Positions 22,684 through 32,771 of a stretch of DNA of 64,000 nt are shown here, piece after piece (position 1 is the stretch's first letter; the number at the start of each line of letters is the position of its first letter). The notes below the pieces were generated by a model. The model saw only the letters and a list, made by a program, of their open reading frames with translations, was not told the origin of the DNA and did no database searches. The translations under genes were made by a program, and so were the position numbers. Origin of the DNA: Laccaria trichodermophora (lineage: Eukaryota > Basidiomycota > Agaricomycetes > Agaricales > Hydnangiaceae). The stretch is taken from contig JACTVC010000023.1 in assembly GCA_018417955.1 (NCBI GenBank), positions 372,001 through 436,000 of the forward strand, written 5' to 3'.

Positions 22684-23907
22684 TAGGGCTGCGCACCGTA
22701 CCCGTCTAGGACGGCTGGACGGGACGTCTAGACGGGTGCTCTACCCGTCGCCGTTTTGATTTGGGATAAGATCTTGACGGGACGGTTGACGGGACGGATA
22801 GCACCCGTCTCATCCCGTCAACTGGACGGCCGTCTGGACGGTACGGACGGTGATGCTGTGGGAAAGTTTTGAACGTCTCCATCAACATCAACATCGACGC
22901 TAACAATGTAGCCTTCCGTTCCCCTCCATTGAGTTTGGCGAGCTATCCTTTTGTCGACGGCAATTTCGCCTGGGAGACTGTGTTAAGCGTCGCAGGCAAG
23001 TCCAATTTGCGGTCAGTCCCTCTCAAAGCATCGTCAATTTCCTCCCTAAACGGCTCAAACTAGAGACAGTGAGCATCATGAAGATAAAGGGAAATCGAAG
23101 GGAAACTATTGGGGAAACGATGGAAAGACTGGGTGCATTGAAAGCTGATCGTTCACGTTCGTCCTTCCGTTCTCTGCTCTTTCTCAAAACTTTGCTCAGA
23201 GCCTCTGTAGTGGGCAGAATCCTCAAATCTGGAGGCTGAGACGCAAGAATCAGCTCCGGCTCGGTACCATGATGCGTGACGAGCGGTTGTTGGTGCGGGG
23301 TAAGCCCACTTCGACAATGTTCCAGTCCACTCGTCTGATTCTGATCATCTAGCGGAATCCTCGTTCCAGGTGGGTTCGGGAACCGTGGCACAGAAGGCAT
23401 GATGCTCTCGCAAAGTCACCTTTTACTCACGTTGCCGTTGCAGATTACATCTGGCGGTTCAGTCGCCTATCACGATCTCGAGGTTCTTCCTCATGAAGAC
23501 ACTAGGATCCGGGAGAAGGGTATTAATTTGAGTGGAAAGGTAAGTGTGTTGCCCGTTGGCTATGATGAAAGCTGCTCTGACGATTCATTAACCTGAGCAG
23601 CATACTCCTGGTCGGACATCGTACTACTCGACGATCCATTGTCCGCAGTGGATGCCTACACCGGCACTGTCTCCCCTGGTCATCACCGATATCATGGGAA
23701 TGCTCATTCGATACTAGCTGTAGATACATACATTATCACACACCCGTTGACAACCGTCACCCGTACGACGGCCGTCTCCGTCCCCGTACCGTCCTCGTCG
23801 AGAACCCAAAGGAAACACCAACGGGACGGGGGACGGACGAGACTTACCCGTTCACCACCCGTCCAGTAGACGGCCGTTCCCGTCCAGACGGACGGTGCGC
23901 AGCCCTA
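22684..23907. mobile_element. Non-autonomous hAT-like DNA transposon, 1224 bp
   Basis: Terminal inverted repeats TAGGGCTGCGCACCGT (16 bp, perfect) bound the element. A perfect 8-bp target duplication ATTAGACT flanks it at 22676-22683 and 23908-23915. Both ends are packed with GACGG/CCGTC subterminal motifs over about 170 bp, a common hAT feature. No transposase is encoded. The inner part contains ORF-like pieces. On the plus strand, a segment after an acceptor near 23442 reads SGGSVAYHDLEVLPHEDTR up to a GTAAGT donor (23540) and resumes at 23600 with HTPGRTSYYSTIHCPQW to a stop at 23717. A 125-codon minus-strand ORF lies at 23023-23400. These look like captured host exons, but the source is not recognised. 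Confidence 0.82.
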
Positions 23908-23915
23908 ATTAGACT

Positions 23916-24519
23916 ATCGTAATTTTTTAGGCTGCACGATATGATGATGAAGTTTTAAATTTACGAAAAGGTCAAATGTGCGCGTAGTATCATGCCAATA
24001 AGGTAAGCACAGTAGGGTATCGCTCGGCCCTTCGATTACTCACTAACTGCTTTGGAGATTGAATCTGCAGGGCTACCCTCCCACGGGAAGCCATACATAT
24101 ATGCATAGACGACATTGGTGGAGATAATTATAAGCCGCTTTGAGCTGGCCCTTCAAATCATTAAGACGGCGGCCTGCAATTCCAAAACTGATTTGGGAAC
24201 AACCTTCCGTCTTGGACTTCGATTCACAGATCTCCCTGCACTATGTATGTTGAGCTGCTCAACGCGCACTTTTCGTCAAACAGGGGCGCTAAGATTATTT
24301 GTAAGGCGGCCGCGTGCGGGCTTGACGGGCGGCACCGCCTGATAGCTACTCAGAGTTCGACATTAGCCATGGCTTAATTTGAGCGGTGTGAATCTCTGAG
24401 CATCGAGCTTCGTTCAAATTTCTTTACCAAGTCAGGAGTCTTAATTACGGAGTTTCTATTGGCGGGCTCACCTAAACAGATTTGCCCGAAGTAAGCGCAC
24501 TTTGTTTTCAAATTACCGT
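23916..24519. other. Intergenic region between hAT and Tc1-type elements
   Basis: Only a short ORF at 24115-24342 without motifs is present. No other repeat is visible. Confidence 0.5.
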
Positions 24520-24532
24520 TACAGCCGTTTGA

Positions 24533-24716
24533 TCGAGTTTAGAATTATTTTTACAGTAGTCTAATCGGGCGCACGGGTGCCTAGGGGACGTAACACATCT
24601 CCTCTCCCCGAGATATTCCTGGTCTCTGAGACCAGCGAGTCAGGTTGAGCAGAGTCGAACATTCCTCTCTCTTCCTCCTACCTCATCCTTCTGAGGTAGC
24701 AGTATCTTGCATTCAC
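24533..24716 (+). repeat. A1 split direct repeat
   Basis: 184 bp, identical base for base to 27438-27621. It forms the 5' end of the element, before the Gag ORF. Confidence 0.9.
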
Positions 24717-24730
24717 ATTACAACTCTTAG

Positions 24731-26020
24731 TTGCATCAGATCAAATCCTCATTATTTCATCTCATGTCTACTGGCAATGTCGTCGATGCAACTCCTACTC
24801 CTCTTGGAACTCCTATTTCTAGTGGTAACGACGACACTACTCAAGGCGGTAACAACGGTGCAAGTGGACAACAGGATCCAGGAACAGTTCCCGAACGAGG
24901 TTCTGGCAATCGCCGATCCTTGTCTCCGGAATCTGGGCAAACGCGAAATCGAACGCTTGGGAATGTCCCAGTTTCTATCGCTGCCCTCACTGCTTGCAAC
25001 AAGGCAATCGAAGATTTTCGTGGCTCACAAATCTCGAAAGCCACAACACTCAGCAAAATCTACACCACACTCGTCGGCGCATTACCTGAAGACCAGACAG
25101 GAGTCGAAGACGCCTTTGCGCGCTATATTGTCATCCTTGAAAATCATGAACACCACTTGTCCGAAGCCGAACACCGTGGCAACAGGGAACGTTCAAAATC
25201 ACCTGTTGAACAACAGATTGATGAAGAAGAACTTTCTCGCCCAACTAAACGTGCAAAACCCGATGAGTCTCAATACCCATGGATTATATCAGATTTCATC
25301 CATTCGGTCATTTTATCCCCTTCTCTCACAGCTATGCTGGACCTCCTCAAACTGTATGCAGTCGACCCTAAGGGCACGAAGCGTTCTCTCGTCAACTCAC
25401 CCACATGTCCTGAATTCCCTGACTCAGAATGGACGAACATTCTTGCAGGTCGCGCAGTCAACCTTGACGCGGTACTTACAGGTTATTACTCGACCTCCAA
25501 TAATGACGAGCGCGTCGAGTCGATCGGCGATCTTGATATCAAATTCGGAACTGTTGCCCCAACCAAGATTGTTTCGAGTGCTGGGGAGTGGACGATTGCT
25601 TGGAATAGAGCATCTAGGGCGACGTCAATGGCTTTCCCTCATCGGGCAGGTGAACTGGCTGACTACGCTGAGTACATCGTTGCACTTTTTGCCGCAACTG
25701 ATATCCTCTTCCATGACCGAGTCATTCTTTTCGACAAAGCCGTCCGCCGTCGTGTTGGCAGCCGACGCGATCTTGAGCTCACTCATTTCGACAAATTTGC
25801 CGACCTTAGAACGGCACACATGGATTCAATTGGTGCAGCTGTCGTACAACGCTTACCTATCTCGAAGGTATCTCCAACTTCACGCAAGAAACAGGAGGCA
25901 TGCAATCGATGGAACGAGGGGCTGTGCTTGCTTGATGGCAGCCAGTGTCGTCGACTCCATGTTTGTAACAAGTGCTCCAAGGGCGGCCACAAAGGACCTG
26001 ATTGCCCACCCTCACAGTGA
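24731..26020 (+). CDS. Gag-like protein of the Ngaro/DIRS-like element
   Basis: One open frame of 429 codons; a second ATG at 24764 (MSTGNVVDATPTPLGTP) is an equally good start. The N-terminal 130 residues are polar and probably disordered, and the central region is helical. Near the C-terminus ACNRWNEGLCLLDGSQCRR is followed by a zinc knuckle CNKCSKGGHKGPDC (C-x2-C-x4-H-x4-C, residues 412-425), the nucleic-acid-binding motif of Gag proteins. The frame is intact. A longer frame (24645-26126, 493 codons) overlaps it entirely in another phase and is treated as a by-product, though its openness is odd. Confidence 0.8.
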   Translation: MHQIKSSLFHLMSTGNVVDATPTPLGTPISSGNDDTTQGGNNGASGQQDPGTVPERGSGNRRSLSPESGQTRNRTLGNVPVSIAALTACNKAIEDFRGSQISKATTLSKIYTTLVGALPEDQTGVEDAFARYIVILENHEHHLSEAEHRGNRERSKSPVEQQIDEEELSRPTKRAKPDESQYPWIISDFIHSVILSPSLTAMLDLLKLYAVDPKGTKRSLVNSPTCPEFPDSEWTNILAGRAVNLDAVLTGYYSTSNNDERVESIGDLDIKFGTVAPTKIVSSAGEWTIAWNRASRATSMAFPHRAGELADYAEYIVALFAATDILFHDRVILFDKAVRRRVGSRRDLELTHFDKFADLRTAHMDSIGAAVVQRLPISKVSPTSRKKQEACNRWNEGLCLLDGSQCRRLHVCNKCSKGGHKGPDCPPSQ

Positions 26021-26122
26021 TTTTATTCTGAACATTATGTCTCGACCCGCCTCTTCCGTTATTTTGCATTGTAACCCATATCTGCAGCCCCCTCGATCAG
26101 CTACGCTGGGGGTAGTTAATAA

Positions 26123-27127
26123 ATGATTTCTATTTCACGTGGTTCTCGCCAACCCCAGCGTGAACCATGGTCCCTTGATCGTCTAGTTCATGAACGGTCA
26201 ATTGCCTTGGGGATGTCCATCGACAACTCTTCTCACATCACATACACATCAGCCCTAAACTCATATCTCACTTTCTGCAAAATCCACAAGTTCGATATCA
26301 CGCCTACTGAACAAACGCTCAGCTTTTATGCTGTCTACATGTCATCACACATCAAACCCAATTCAGTCAACTCTTATCTATCTGGAATTTGTAATCAGCT
26401 CGAACCTTTCTTCCCAGATGTGAGGAAAACCCGCAACTCTATGCTTGTGTCGCGTACTATGACAGGATGTCAACGCCGCTTTGGAACTCCTGTAAAACGA
26501 AAATGCCCACTGTCAACCACTGATCTGCAAACTGTCATCTCTGCCATAGGATCTTCAACTCGTCATGATGACAAACTATTCCTCTCAATGCTAGAGACAG
26601 GTTTCCATGGCCTCATGCGTCTTGGAGAGATTACCTTCCCAGACAAAGTTGCACAGCGCAATTATCGGAAAGTCATTCTGCGGCACACCGTCGATATCAC
26701 TGAAAAATCCTACTCATTTTGGCTGCCTGGCCACAAGGCCGACCGTTTCTACGAAGGAAACCTGATTATTATCAAAAAGACAAACCTCCCAACCAACCCA
26801 TACTCATTTTTTGCATCATACTTACAATCACGAGACATCCTTCACCCATTAAAACCTGAACTTTGGTTGCGTGAGTCTGGCAGTGTGCCGACCCGCTCCT
26901 GGTTCATGAAACGACTCCGCCGTTTCTTCCCTGCTGATATTGCAGGTCAATCTATGCGTGCTGGAGGTGCCACTTCCCTTGCTGAAGCTGGTGTACCTCC
27001 CAACATCATTCAAGCAATTGGACGATGGGCATCGGATACCTTTCAGATCTACATCAGAAAGAATCCTGTTCTTCTCCAAGCTATGTTATTTGGGCACCCT
27101 GCCCACCAACCAGCTACGACCGTTTGA
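26123..27127 (+). CDS. Tyrosine recombinase (integrase) of the Ngaro/DIRS-like element
   Basis: An intact 334-codon frame starts about 100 bp after the Gag stop. An N-terminal SAM-like DNA-binding domain (TYTSALNSYLTFCKIHKFD ... NSVNSYLSGI) precedes the catalytic domain. The first arginine is in GLMRLGEI and a lysine-bearing strand is PGHKADRF. The second box reads GQSMRAGGATSLAEAG (R279), GRW takes the third His/Trp position (W302), and the nucleophile Tyr310 is in FQIYIRK. The usual His three residues before R279 is Gln276 here, which may weaken activity or be a subfamily trait. The enzyme would integrate a circular DNA form of the element. Confidence 0.85.
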   Translation: MISISRGSRQPQREPWSLDRLVHERSIALGMSIDNSSHITYTSALNSYLTFCKIHKFDITPTEQTLSFYAVYMSSHIKPNSVNSYLSGICNQLEPFFPDVRKTRNSMLVSRTMTGCQRRFGTPVKRKCPLSTTDLQTVISAIGSSTRHDDKLFLSMLETGFHGLMRLGEITFPDKVAQRNYRKVILRHTVDITEKSYSFWLPGHKADRFYEGNLIIIKKTNLPTNPYSFFASYLQSRDILHPLKPELWLRESGSVPTRSWFMKRLRRFFPADIAGQSMRAGGATSLAEAGVPPNIIQAIGRWASDTFQIYIRKNPVLLQAMLFGHPAHQPATTV

Positions 27128-27312
27128 TTTATCGACTTTTTTCATTTAACATTGGACTATTTTCTCTCTGAATTGTACTATCTCAGATTTTTATCCTGGC
27201 CTCTCACAAACATTGCTCCACTCCACTCCACTCAACTTCTTTCTTCCTTTTTCAAAAGACACTTACATACTCTCCCCCCCTTCCCCTTCCCTCATTAACA
27301 TTTATAGGTAAT

Positions 27313-27437
27313 AGGACATCGAGGCCATAATATACATTTCTCGTGGGTTGCCCTCACATCGAGGCAACCCTGTGTTTGCCTATTATCTTTCATTTATACT
27401 CAAGATTACGGACCTTCTTCCACCCTTGCACGATTAG
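27313..27437 (+). repeat. B1 split direct repeat
   Basis: Shares a 28-bp start (AGGACATCGAGGCCATAATA...) and the end CTTGCACGATTAG with B2. About 84 bp between the two parts are present only in B1. Confidence 0.75.
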
Positions 27438-27621
27438 TCGAGTTTAGAATTATTTTTACAGTAGTCTAATCGGGCGCACGGGTGCCTAGGGGACGTAACA
27501 CATCTCCTCTCCCCGAGATATTCCTGGTCTCTGAGACCAGCGAGTCAGGTTGAGCAGAGTCGAACATTCCTCTCTCTTCCTCCTACCTCATCCTTCTGAG
27601 GTAGCAGTATCTTGCATTCAC
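27438..27621 (+). repeat. A2 split direct repeat
   Basis: Exact copy of A1 (24533-24716), directly abutting the end of B1. Confidence 0.9.
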
Positions 27622-27677
27622 CCACCCTCCTGCTCCCTCTTTCCTTTTTCATCTTGTCCGTTTGTAACATAGATCAG

Positions 27678-27718
27678 AGGACATCGAGGCCATAATATAC
27701 ATTTCCTTGCACGATTAG
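27678..27718 (+). repeat. B2 split direct repeat, right end of the element
   Basis: Carries the 28-bp and 13-bp pieces of B1 without the middle part and ends ...GATTAG at the junction with the Tc1 terminal repeat. Confidence 0.75.
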
Positions 27719-27904
27719 CAGCCGTTTGCATAAATCTGTGAAACTCGAATTTTCACGTGCCGCTTCCCACAACCAAACAAAGGAGATAAGCACGATAAGG
27801 CAGCATTCTATATTGCGAACGACAAAACGACGACCATGCCAACACCTCTGTTGATTGATATTAAAGGACATATAGTCAAGTGGTATTTTGAAGATTAATA
27901 TACA

Positions 27905-28105
27905 ATGGCTGAGATAGCCGAACGAGCTGAGTGCTCTATTGGGCTGGTCTCCAATGTGCTGCGTAACCATTGAGAGTTTGGGCAGGTCAATGACCCATTC
28001 AAGTGCTACACCGGTCGTCCATCTTCCCTTACCGAAGATGATCTGAATTCCATCTGCAGGATAAAAGTCAATTTACCAAAGAATGTAAGCCCGAAAGAGT
28101 ACTTA
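27905..28105 (+). pseudogene. Tc1/mariner transposase, N-terminal HTH fragment
   Basis: From the ATG at 27905 the frame reads MAEIAERAECSIGLVSNVLR and then a stop. The same frame continues after the stop with DPFKCYTGRPSSLTEDDLN, the linker and GRPR-like motif of fungal Tc1-type transposases. The DDE catalytic domain is absent. Confidence 0.75.
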
Positions 28106-28539
28106 CTCAGGCGAGAAAACTGTAAACGGGTTGCGTTATTACAATCCTGAGGCTACGAAGATCATGAGGAGTCATTTATGAATTGTAAATGGGAGGATGG
28201 AGGTCAAATGGGGTGCTTCTTATCTCCTTTGTTTGGCTGTGGGAAGCCGCACGTGACGCGGATGAAAGAAATTTCGAGTTTCACAGATTTATGCAAACGG
28301 CTGTACTTACCTGTCGCAGGTTGTATCGTGTCGTAACTCTCTTGGCTTGGGAAATGGCATCAACAGGATGTGGCTCTACAATCGGCCTGGACGTAGCAGG
28401 ACACTTAGAAGATAATCATGGGGAAAGCGCACCATGGAGCGCAGCGGCGGTGTAAAATATCGGGTATGGGGATTCCAACATCTTTCAAGAGACGGGGAGA
28501 GACATTCGCTGTCAATAATTTGTGTGAGAAATTTTGGAG

Positions 28540-28964
28540 AGGACCCTGGTATATGCTGTCGAATGTCCGATCCAAAACTGCCAAATTTTGGCACTTATGT
28601 ACGCACGATTTTTCGGCGTGTCCGTCCGCACTGGATCGGACCTACCGTTTTAAACCCATCTCCGTCCGCAATACTGATCACACCTGCACATGCTCGGAGG
28701 TCTGGTTCAGGTAGATAGGTGTGATGTATAGTAAAAGTTTTCGAGAGAAAGCTTCTGAGGTCGGCAGGCTCTGGTCAATAGCCACAAAACGTACGCACAT
28801 GGATCGGACCTCGTTACCGACGACCATTTATGGACCCAAAAGGGATCGGACCTCCGGCAAAATTTCACGCTTTCCGTCCGCAAAGGGATTGGACATAAGC
28901 TGATTTTGGGACCCATTTCCGTCCGCATATGGATGGGACATGTTAGAGGATATACCAGGGTCCT
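28540..28964. mobile_element. 425-bp MITE with 8-bp target duplication
   Basis: Ends are AGGACCCTGGTATAT and its complement (15 bp perfect, similarity extending to about 34 bp). The target duplication TTTTGGAG lies at 28532-28539 and 28965-28972. Inside are repeated CCGTCCGCANNGGATCGGACC-like motifs in both orientations, so much of the element can fold on itself. No ORF of interest. The 8-bp duplication points to hAT-type mobilisation, but the ends differ from those of the element at 22684. Confidence 0.8.
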
Positions 28965-29245
28965 TTTTGGAGAAATTAAACTTGAATGACCTCAAGTTGC
29001 TCAACATGGATGACCTCAACGCCATCCTTGGATCTAATACCCGGCCATCCACAAGTGCAAAAAGCGCCGCAAAGTAGTGGGTATTCTCCATTCTGTTAGA
29101 AGCAAGCAAGAAGGCGAACTCAGCGTGATAACGCGCAAGGGCAAGTTGAAACCAAACTTGGAAGGGTCTGCCCGCCCTTCACCAACTTGTTTACGTTTGT
29201 TGTCGAAAACCTTCAAGTTCATTTTCGGGTTTTCGACGAGCCACG

Positions 29246-29527
29246 ATGGCGGCCAAAAACAAAGCCAGGTGAGACGGTAGTTGAGACGTTCTCTCTCAGA
29301 AACAGGTGTATATTGACGCTGTACAGAACCCTAATCGTTCGTATGATTTCGACGGCGCAAACCGGCTTTTTCTATACCACCCAACGTCTTCGACAAGGTC
29401 CCAGGTTGTCCGCTGTGAAGTACGACCCGAAAGGTATGGTCTCGTCCTCTCTGGTGATATCGAGTTAAATGTATTTTCAGTCAAGCAGCGCGTCTTGTTC
29501 GTGGAGAGTAAGAAGACAAAAAAGTAG
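29246..29527 (+). CDS. Mitochondrial ribosomal protein bL33m
   Basis: Three exons (29246-29268, 29327-29433, 29481-29527) join in frame to a 58-residue protein: MAAKNKAR, VRMISTAQTGFFYTT, RLRQGPRLSAVKYDPK and VKQRVLFVESKKTKK. This is a full-length L33 family member (bacterial L33 is about 55 residues; yeast equivalent Mrpl39). It lacks the zinc-binding cysteines, as do many mitochondrial L33 proteins. The first exon has only 23 nt, so the gene is easily missed. It lies 270 bp right of the MITE. Confidence 0.92.
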
Positions 29528-30716
29528 AAGCCGATTAGCAGGTTGTAGGTATAGGTGAGTCTGTGTTGCGTCCTACTCTTTCTTGTCTGCTTCCTCATAG
29601 CCCCGCTCTTTCAGTAGCTACTCCATTAGTGGTGTCTATAACATTTCCTTATCCACAAGTCGCGTGACTATTGCCAACCTTCTGAGGACGACAAGTTGCT
29701 GAAGACAGTTTTTAGCAGAATTCTACCGGTAAATCTGCCTGGGTCAGTCAACGACATTGAGAAGGACGGACGGTTAAGGAATGGAATGGATATGACGAGG
29801 AATCGTGCAGGTGAGCACGCGATGGACTACGTTGGAATTTGGCTTTGGTAGCTCACAGCTTGCCGTGGCGACAGATATCCTCTCTTCCCGACAGTTCGTG
29901 TACCATGTTTCTCTCTGTTACCCAAGTGCCCGTGACCAGTACTCCAACACCTTAGTCCTCCGATTCCGATCTCCCTTTGGAACCCACCTACATGTCCAAG
30001 ACTTTCGAAACACGCTTATGCTTGGAATTCTTAATGATTGCCAACTGTGCGAGTGGCGGAAGTTGTGAATTTGCAAAACGATTGGAACATAACTTTTCAT
30101 ATAAGATTCGACTCGCCTGACAACTCAAATTATCCTCGCTCCTCATTTACATAGGCAAGCCAAACGCCCAGGGCGAGCATCGATTGGCTGATGGAGTCAG
30201 TCATTCCGATGCCGCTAAGGGTCATGTATGAAAATGAAGTGCAGGATTAGTGCTGATGAGTGGCGGCGGTACAAGGTTGCCGACTCCAGGTGAAGTGTTT
30301 CTCAAGATCGGTGGTGCTGGGGCTGTTTTTCTGTGTGTCGCCTTATCCAGTTACACATGACCATGAAATCTTGAATCAAAAGCGCCCTTGGCTTGTTCTG
30401 ACCGAATTTGTTCAAGGTTGCTCACTGGTTCACGTTAGGTTCACGGTTCACATAGCAGCGTGGCAGGGTAGTCGGCAACTTACCGACTTCCCGTACATTC
30501 CGTAACCAATCAGTCTAACCAGGGACGTGTTCCAAATACCTATGTGCGGTAAATTACATGAAAACATTGCCTGAAAAGTGCTAAATAATGTTACAGATTG
30601 TCTGTCACCCTGCGCAAGCATATCAATGAAGTTCGACGGCTAGGCAGTTCATTTCTAATTCAATCCCTCTCTCCCATCACACGTAGTCTAGCAGGTCTCT
30701 AGCTATCTTTTCATCC
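29528..30716. other. Intergenic region
   Basis: One ORF of 87 codons (29805-30068) has no recognisable motif. No repeats or RNA genes were seen. Confidence 0.5.
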
Positions 30717-32054
30717 ATGGCTCACGAACAACCCCCATCCCTCTGGCGCTGGATGAAGAAAAGTGCGAAGACAATTACTAGCAATAATGGTCGGCGAGTA
30801 AAACCTGCGATGGTGAGCGTGCTCTCCTTTTCGAGCCACCTTCGATTCACTGGTGCCTCACCGCGTCGATAGCACCAGGAGCGTAGCCTGCCCATGGAGC
30901 TCTCAGAACACATAATTCAGTACTTGCAAGATGATATGGCATCAATGATTCGCTGTGGCCTCGTATGTCGGACATGGCTCATAATTAGTCGGCCCCACGT
31001 CTTTCGAGAGATATATCTAGACAGCCGAAACACGGACGAGTTCGCTTCTCTCATTATACACTCCATGTCCACTATTCCACCATCTGTCCAAAAGTTGGAA
31101 TTGGTACCATCCCCACCCCCAGATCCACGATGGCTTCGTCGGCTCGTGCCATTCCTTGGCTTCCTCGCCGATGTGTCTTTCCTCCAAGTTGAAAATGTCG
31201 ATTGGTCAGCTCTCCACCCTAACTCCAGAATGAATTTCGTCTCGACCTTCAATACCCTCACTAACCTATATCTCGGAAACGTGATATTTGTGGAACTCTC
31301 GGAGGTTGAAACATTAATTTCCTCTTTTCCTCTCCTTGAATCCCTTTCCTTAAGTCAAGTCTCCTGGACGAGTTCTCAGTCTGCTGGTGCAAACCATAGG
31401 TTACCGCCCTCATTGAAAAAACTGAATCTCCTCTCTACACAAATTCATCCAATCCTTTCCTGGATACTGTCTCATGACCAACCGCATCTTGTCAAGCACC
31501 TGGGACTGACTTCTATCAGGGATGTAGATTGTAAAGCTATCCGACAATACATGGCAATCCTTGGGTCCCGTCTGGAGGCCCTCACAATAGGATTTCAGGA
31601 GCCTATAATCTATCCATATATGCCCACTGGCATTGCTCCTGAACCTGAGGCAGAATCGATGTCATCTCCATCACCACGTACCACGACAAATCCTAAATGT
31701 GTTGTTCTCTCCCTCCTCACTGGCCTACGCACTGTGACCCTATCAAACTTCATCAACCATGCAGACCCGCTGACTTCCAGCTCCTCAATCTGGACCCCAT
31801 ACATAATCGAGTCTATCAATTCTCTTCACATGGAGAGAGTTATCCTGGAAATCTCCCTTTCCGACATGTGCGAACTTGATGCCCATTCCACTGATTGGGA
31901 ACGCTTAGACTATGCTCTACATCGCCCCGTGTATGCCAAACTGCAAGGCGTCCACGTTCAGGTGCAGGGGTCCGTGGATAGGAAGGAAATCTCCAGGTTC
32001 ATTCAGACCAAACTACCGATTTGCCATGGGCAGGGTTTACTCTACATTGGTTGA
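30717..32054 (+). CDS. F-box/LRR-type protein, copy 2
   Basis: Two exons (30717-30812 and 30873-32054) join in phase to 425 residues. The first encodes a basic N-terminus (MAHEQPPSLWRWMKKSAKT). The second starts HQERSLPMELSEHIIQYLQ, an F-box-like helix followed by CGLVCRTWLIISRPHVF. Leucine-rich segments follow: LTNLYLGNVIF, FPLLESLSLSQVSW and RLEALTIGF. It is a paralog of the gene at 20893-22193; the two share the intron position and DEFASL, RWLRRLVPFL and ENVDW. Role by family: a substrate receptor for an SCF-type ubiquitin ligase, target unknown. Confidence 0.82.
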
Positions 32055-32771
32055 GACGAGCCACCATTAATTCGGAACTGCGTCATCGTCAGTGACTCCG
32101 TCCTATGGCCGCCGACATGGAGGTGTTATGAGGACTGTCCGACAGTGTACTCTGGGTCGGCGATTTGTATCTCCGCGCAATTGCCACATTTGAGCGCCCC
32201 AGGGTGCTTGCAGAGTGTGTACCAAGTTTAGTTTCGTTTACTTACAGAAATGGTGACGCGATCTCTTACCTGATTGGAGACTAATTCGGCAAAAAAAATT
32301 GTCTATCACACTAACAGACAAAGTAGCACTGAAGTGTAACGGAACACTCAAGCTTGATAAAAACATTTATGATCCTTTAAAACTTCACGCGGTTCGGGTT
32401 TCGATGCTCGCAGTGCTCCTATCTCCTCATCAAATTTTTTGAGCCCCTGAACGGTCCCAAGTATTGCTGGGAATGAATGCTGTCAACACTTGTTACATAT
32501 AGATTACTTGTGCGAGCCTGATAACCTGAAAATTTAACCAAAAAAAAGAGAAAGAACGACAGTCTTCGCGCGATTTCAGGTTACATTCATTGATATCCAG
32601 TCAAGCGGTCAGCACAAAAAAAGGGCATGCATGCACGGGTTCACAAACATTAATACAACCCAGCCAGCCAGGCAAAAGTTGTAAGGATATAATATACATA
32701 TGCATATCATCCAGCAGCATGCGCAACTTCAATGTCCTTCCTCAAGCTCGTGTATCGCTGTCCTCCCAAGG
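32055..32771. other. Intergenic region between convergent genes
   Basis: Lies between the 3' ends of F-box gene 2 and AVL9. AT-rich, with no gene recognised. Confidence 0.6.

Larger units (their letters stand above)
24532..27718 (+). mobile_element. Ngaro/DIRS-like element with Gag and tyrosine recombinase, no reverse transcriptase
   Basis: A 184-bp sequence at the left end (A1, 24533-24716) recurs exactly at 27438-27621 (A2). A second repeat pair (B1, within 27313-27437; B2, within 27678-27718) sits on either side of A2. The order is A1 - ORFs - B1 - A2 - B2, the split direct repeat layout of Ngaro/PAT elements in the DIRS order. The ORFs are a Gag-like protein and a tyrosine recombinase. 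The roughly 100 bp between them cannot hold the reverse transcriptase/RNase H that autonomous DIRS-order elements carry. The perfect A1/A2 identity implies recent insertion. The element is nested in the left terminal repeat of the Tc1-type element. Confidence 0.78.
24522..28303 (+). mobile_element. Tc1/mariner-type element, split by a nested insertion
   Basis: The left terminal repeat starts CAGCCGTTTG at 24522 after TA (24520-24521) and resumes at 27719-27789 after the nested element. The matching right repeat is 28218-28303, ending CAAACGGCTG before TA (28304-28305). The repeats are about 70-85 bp and differ mainly by a block of roughly 15 bp. Inside lies the helix-turn-helix N-terminus of a Tc1-like transposase (27905-28105), with no DDE domain. 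Without the nested insert the element is about 0.6 kb and internally deleted. Confidence 0.8.

Noticed and set aside
24533..27621. The two 184-bp repeats as LTRs of a Gypsy/Copia element
   Set aside because: The ORFs are Gag and a tyrosine recombinase, no protease, RT or DDE integrase is present, and the second repeat is followed by a B repeat; this fits split direct repeats better than LTRs.
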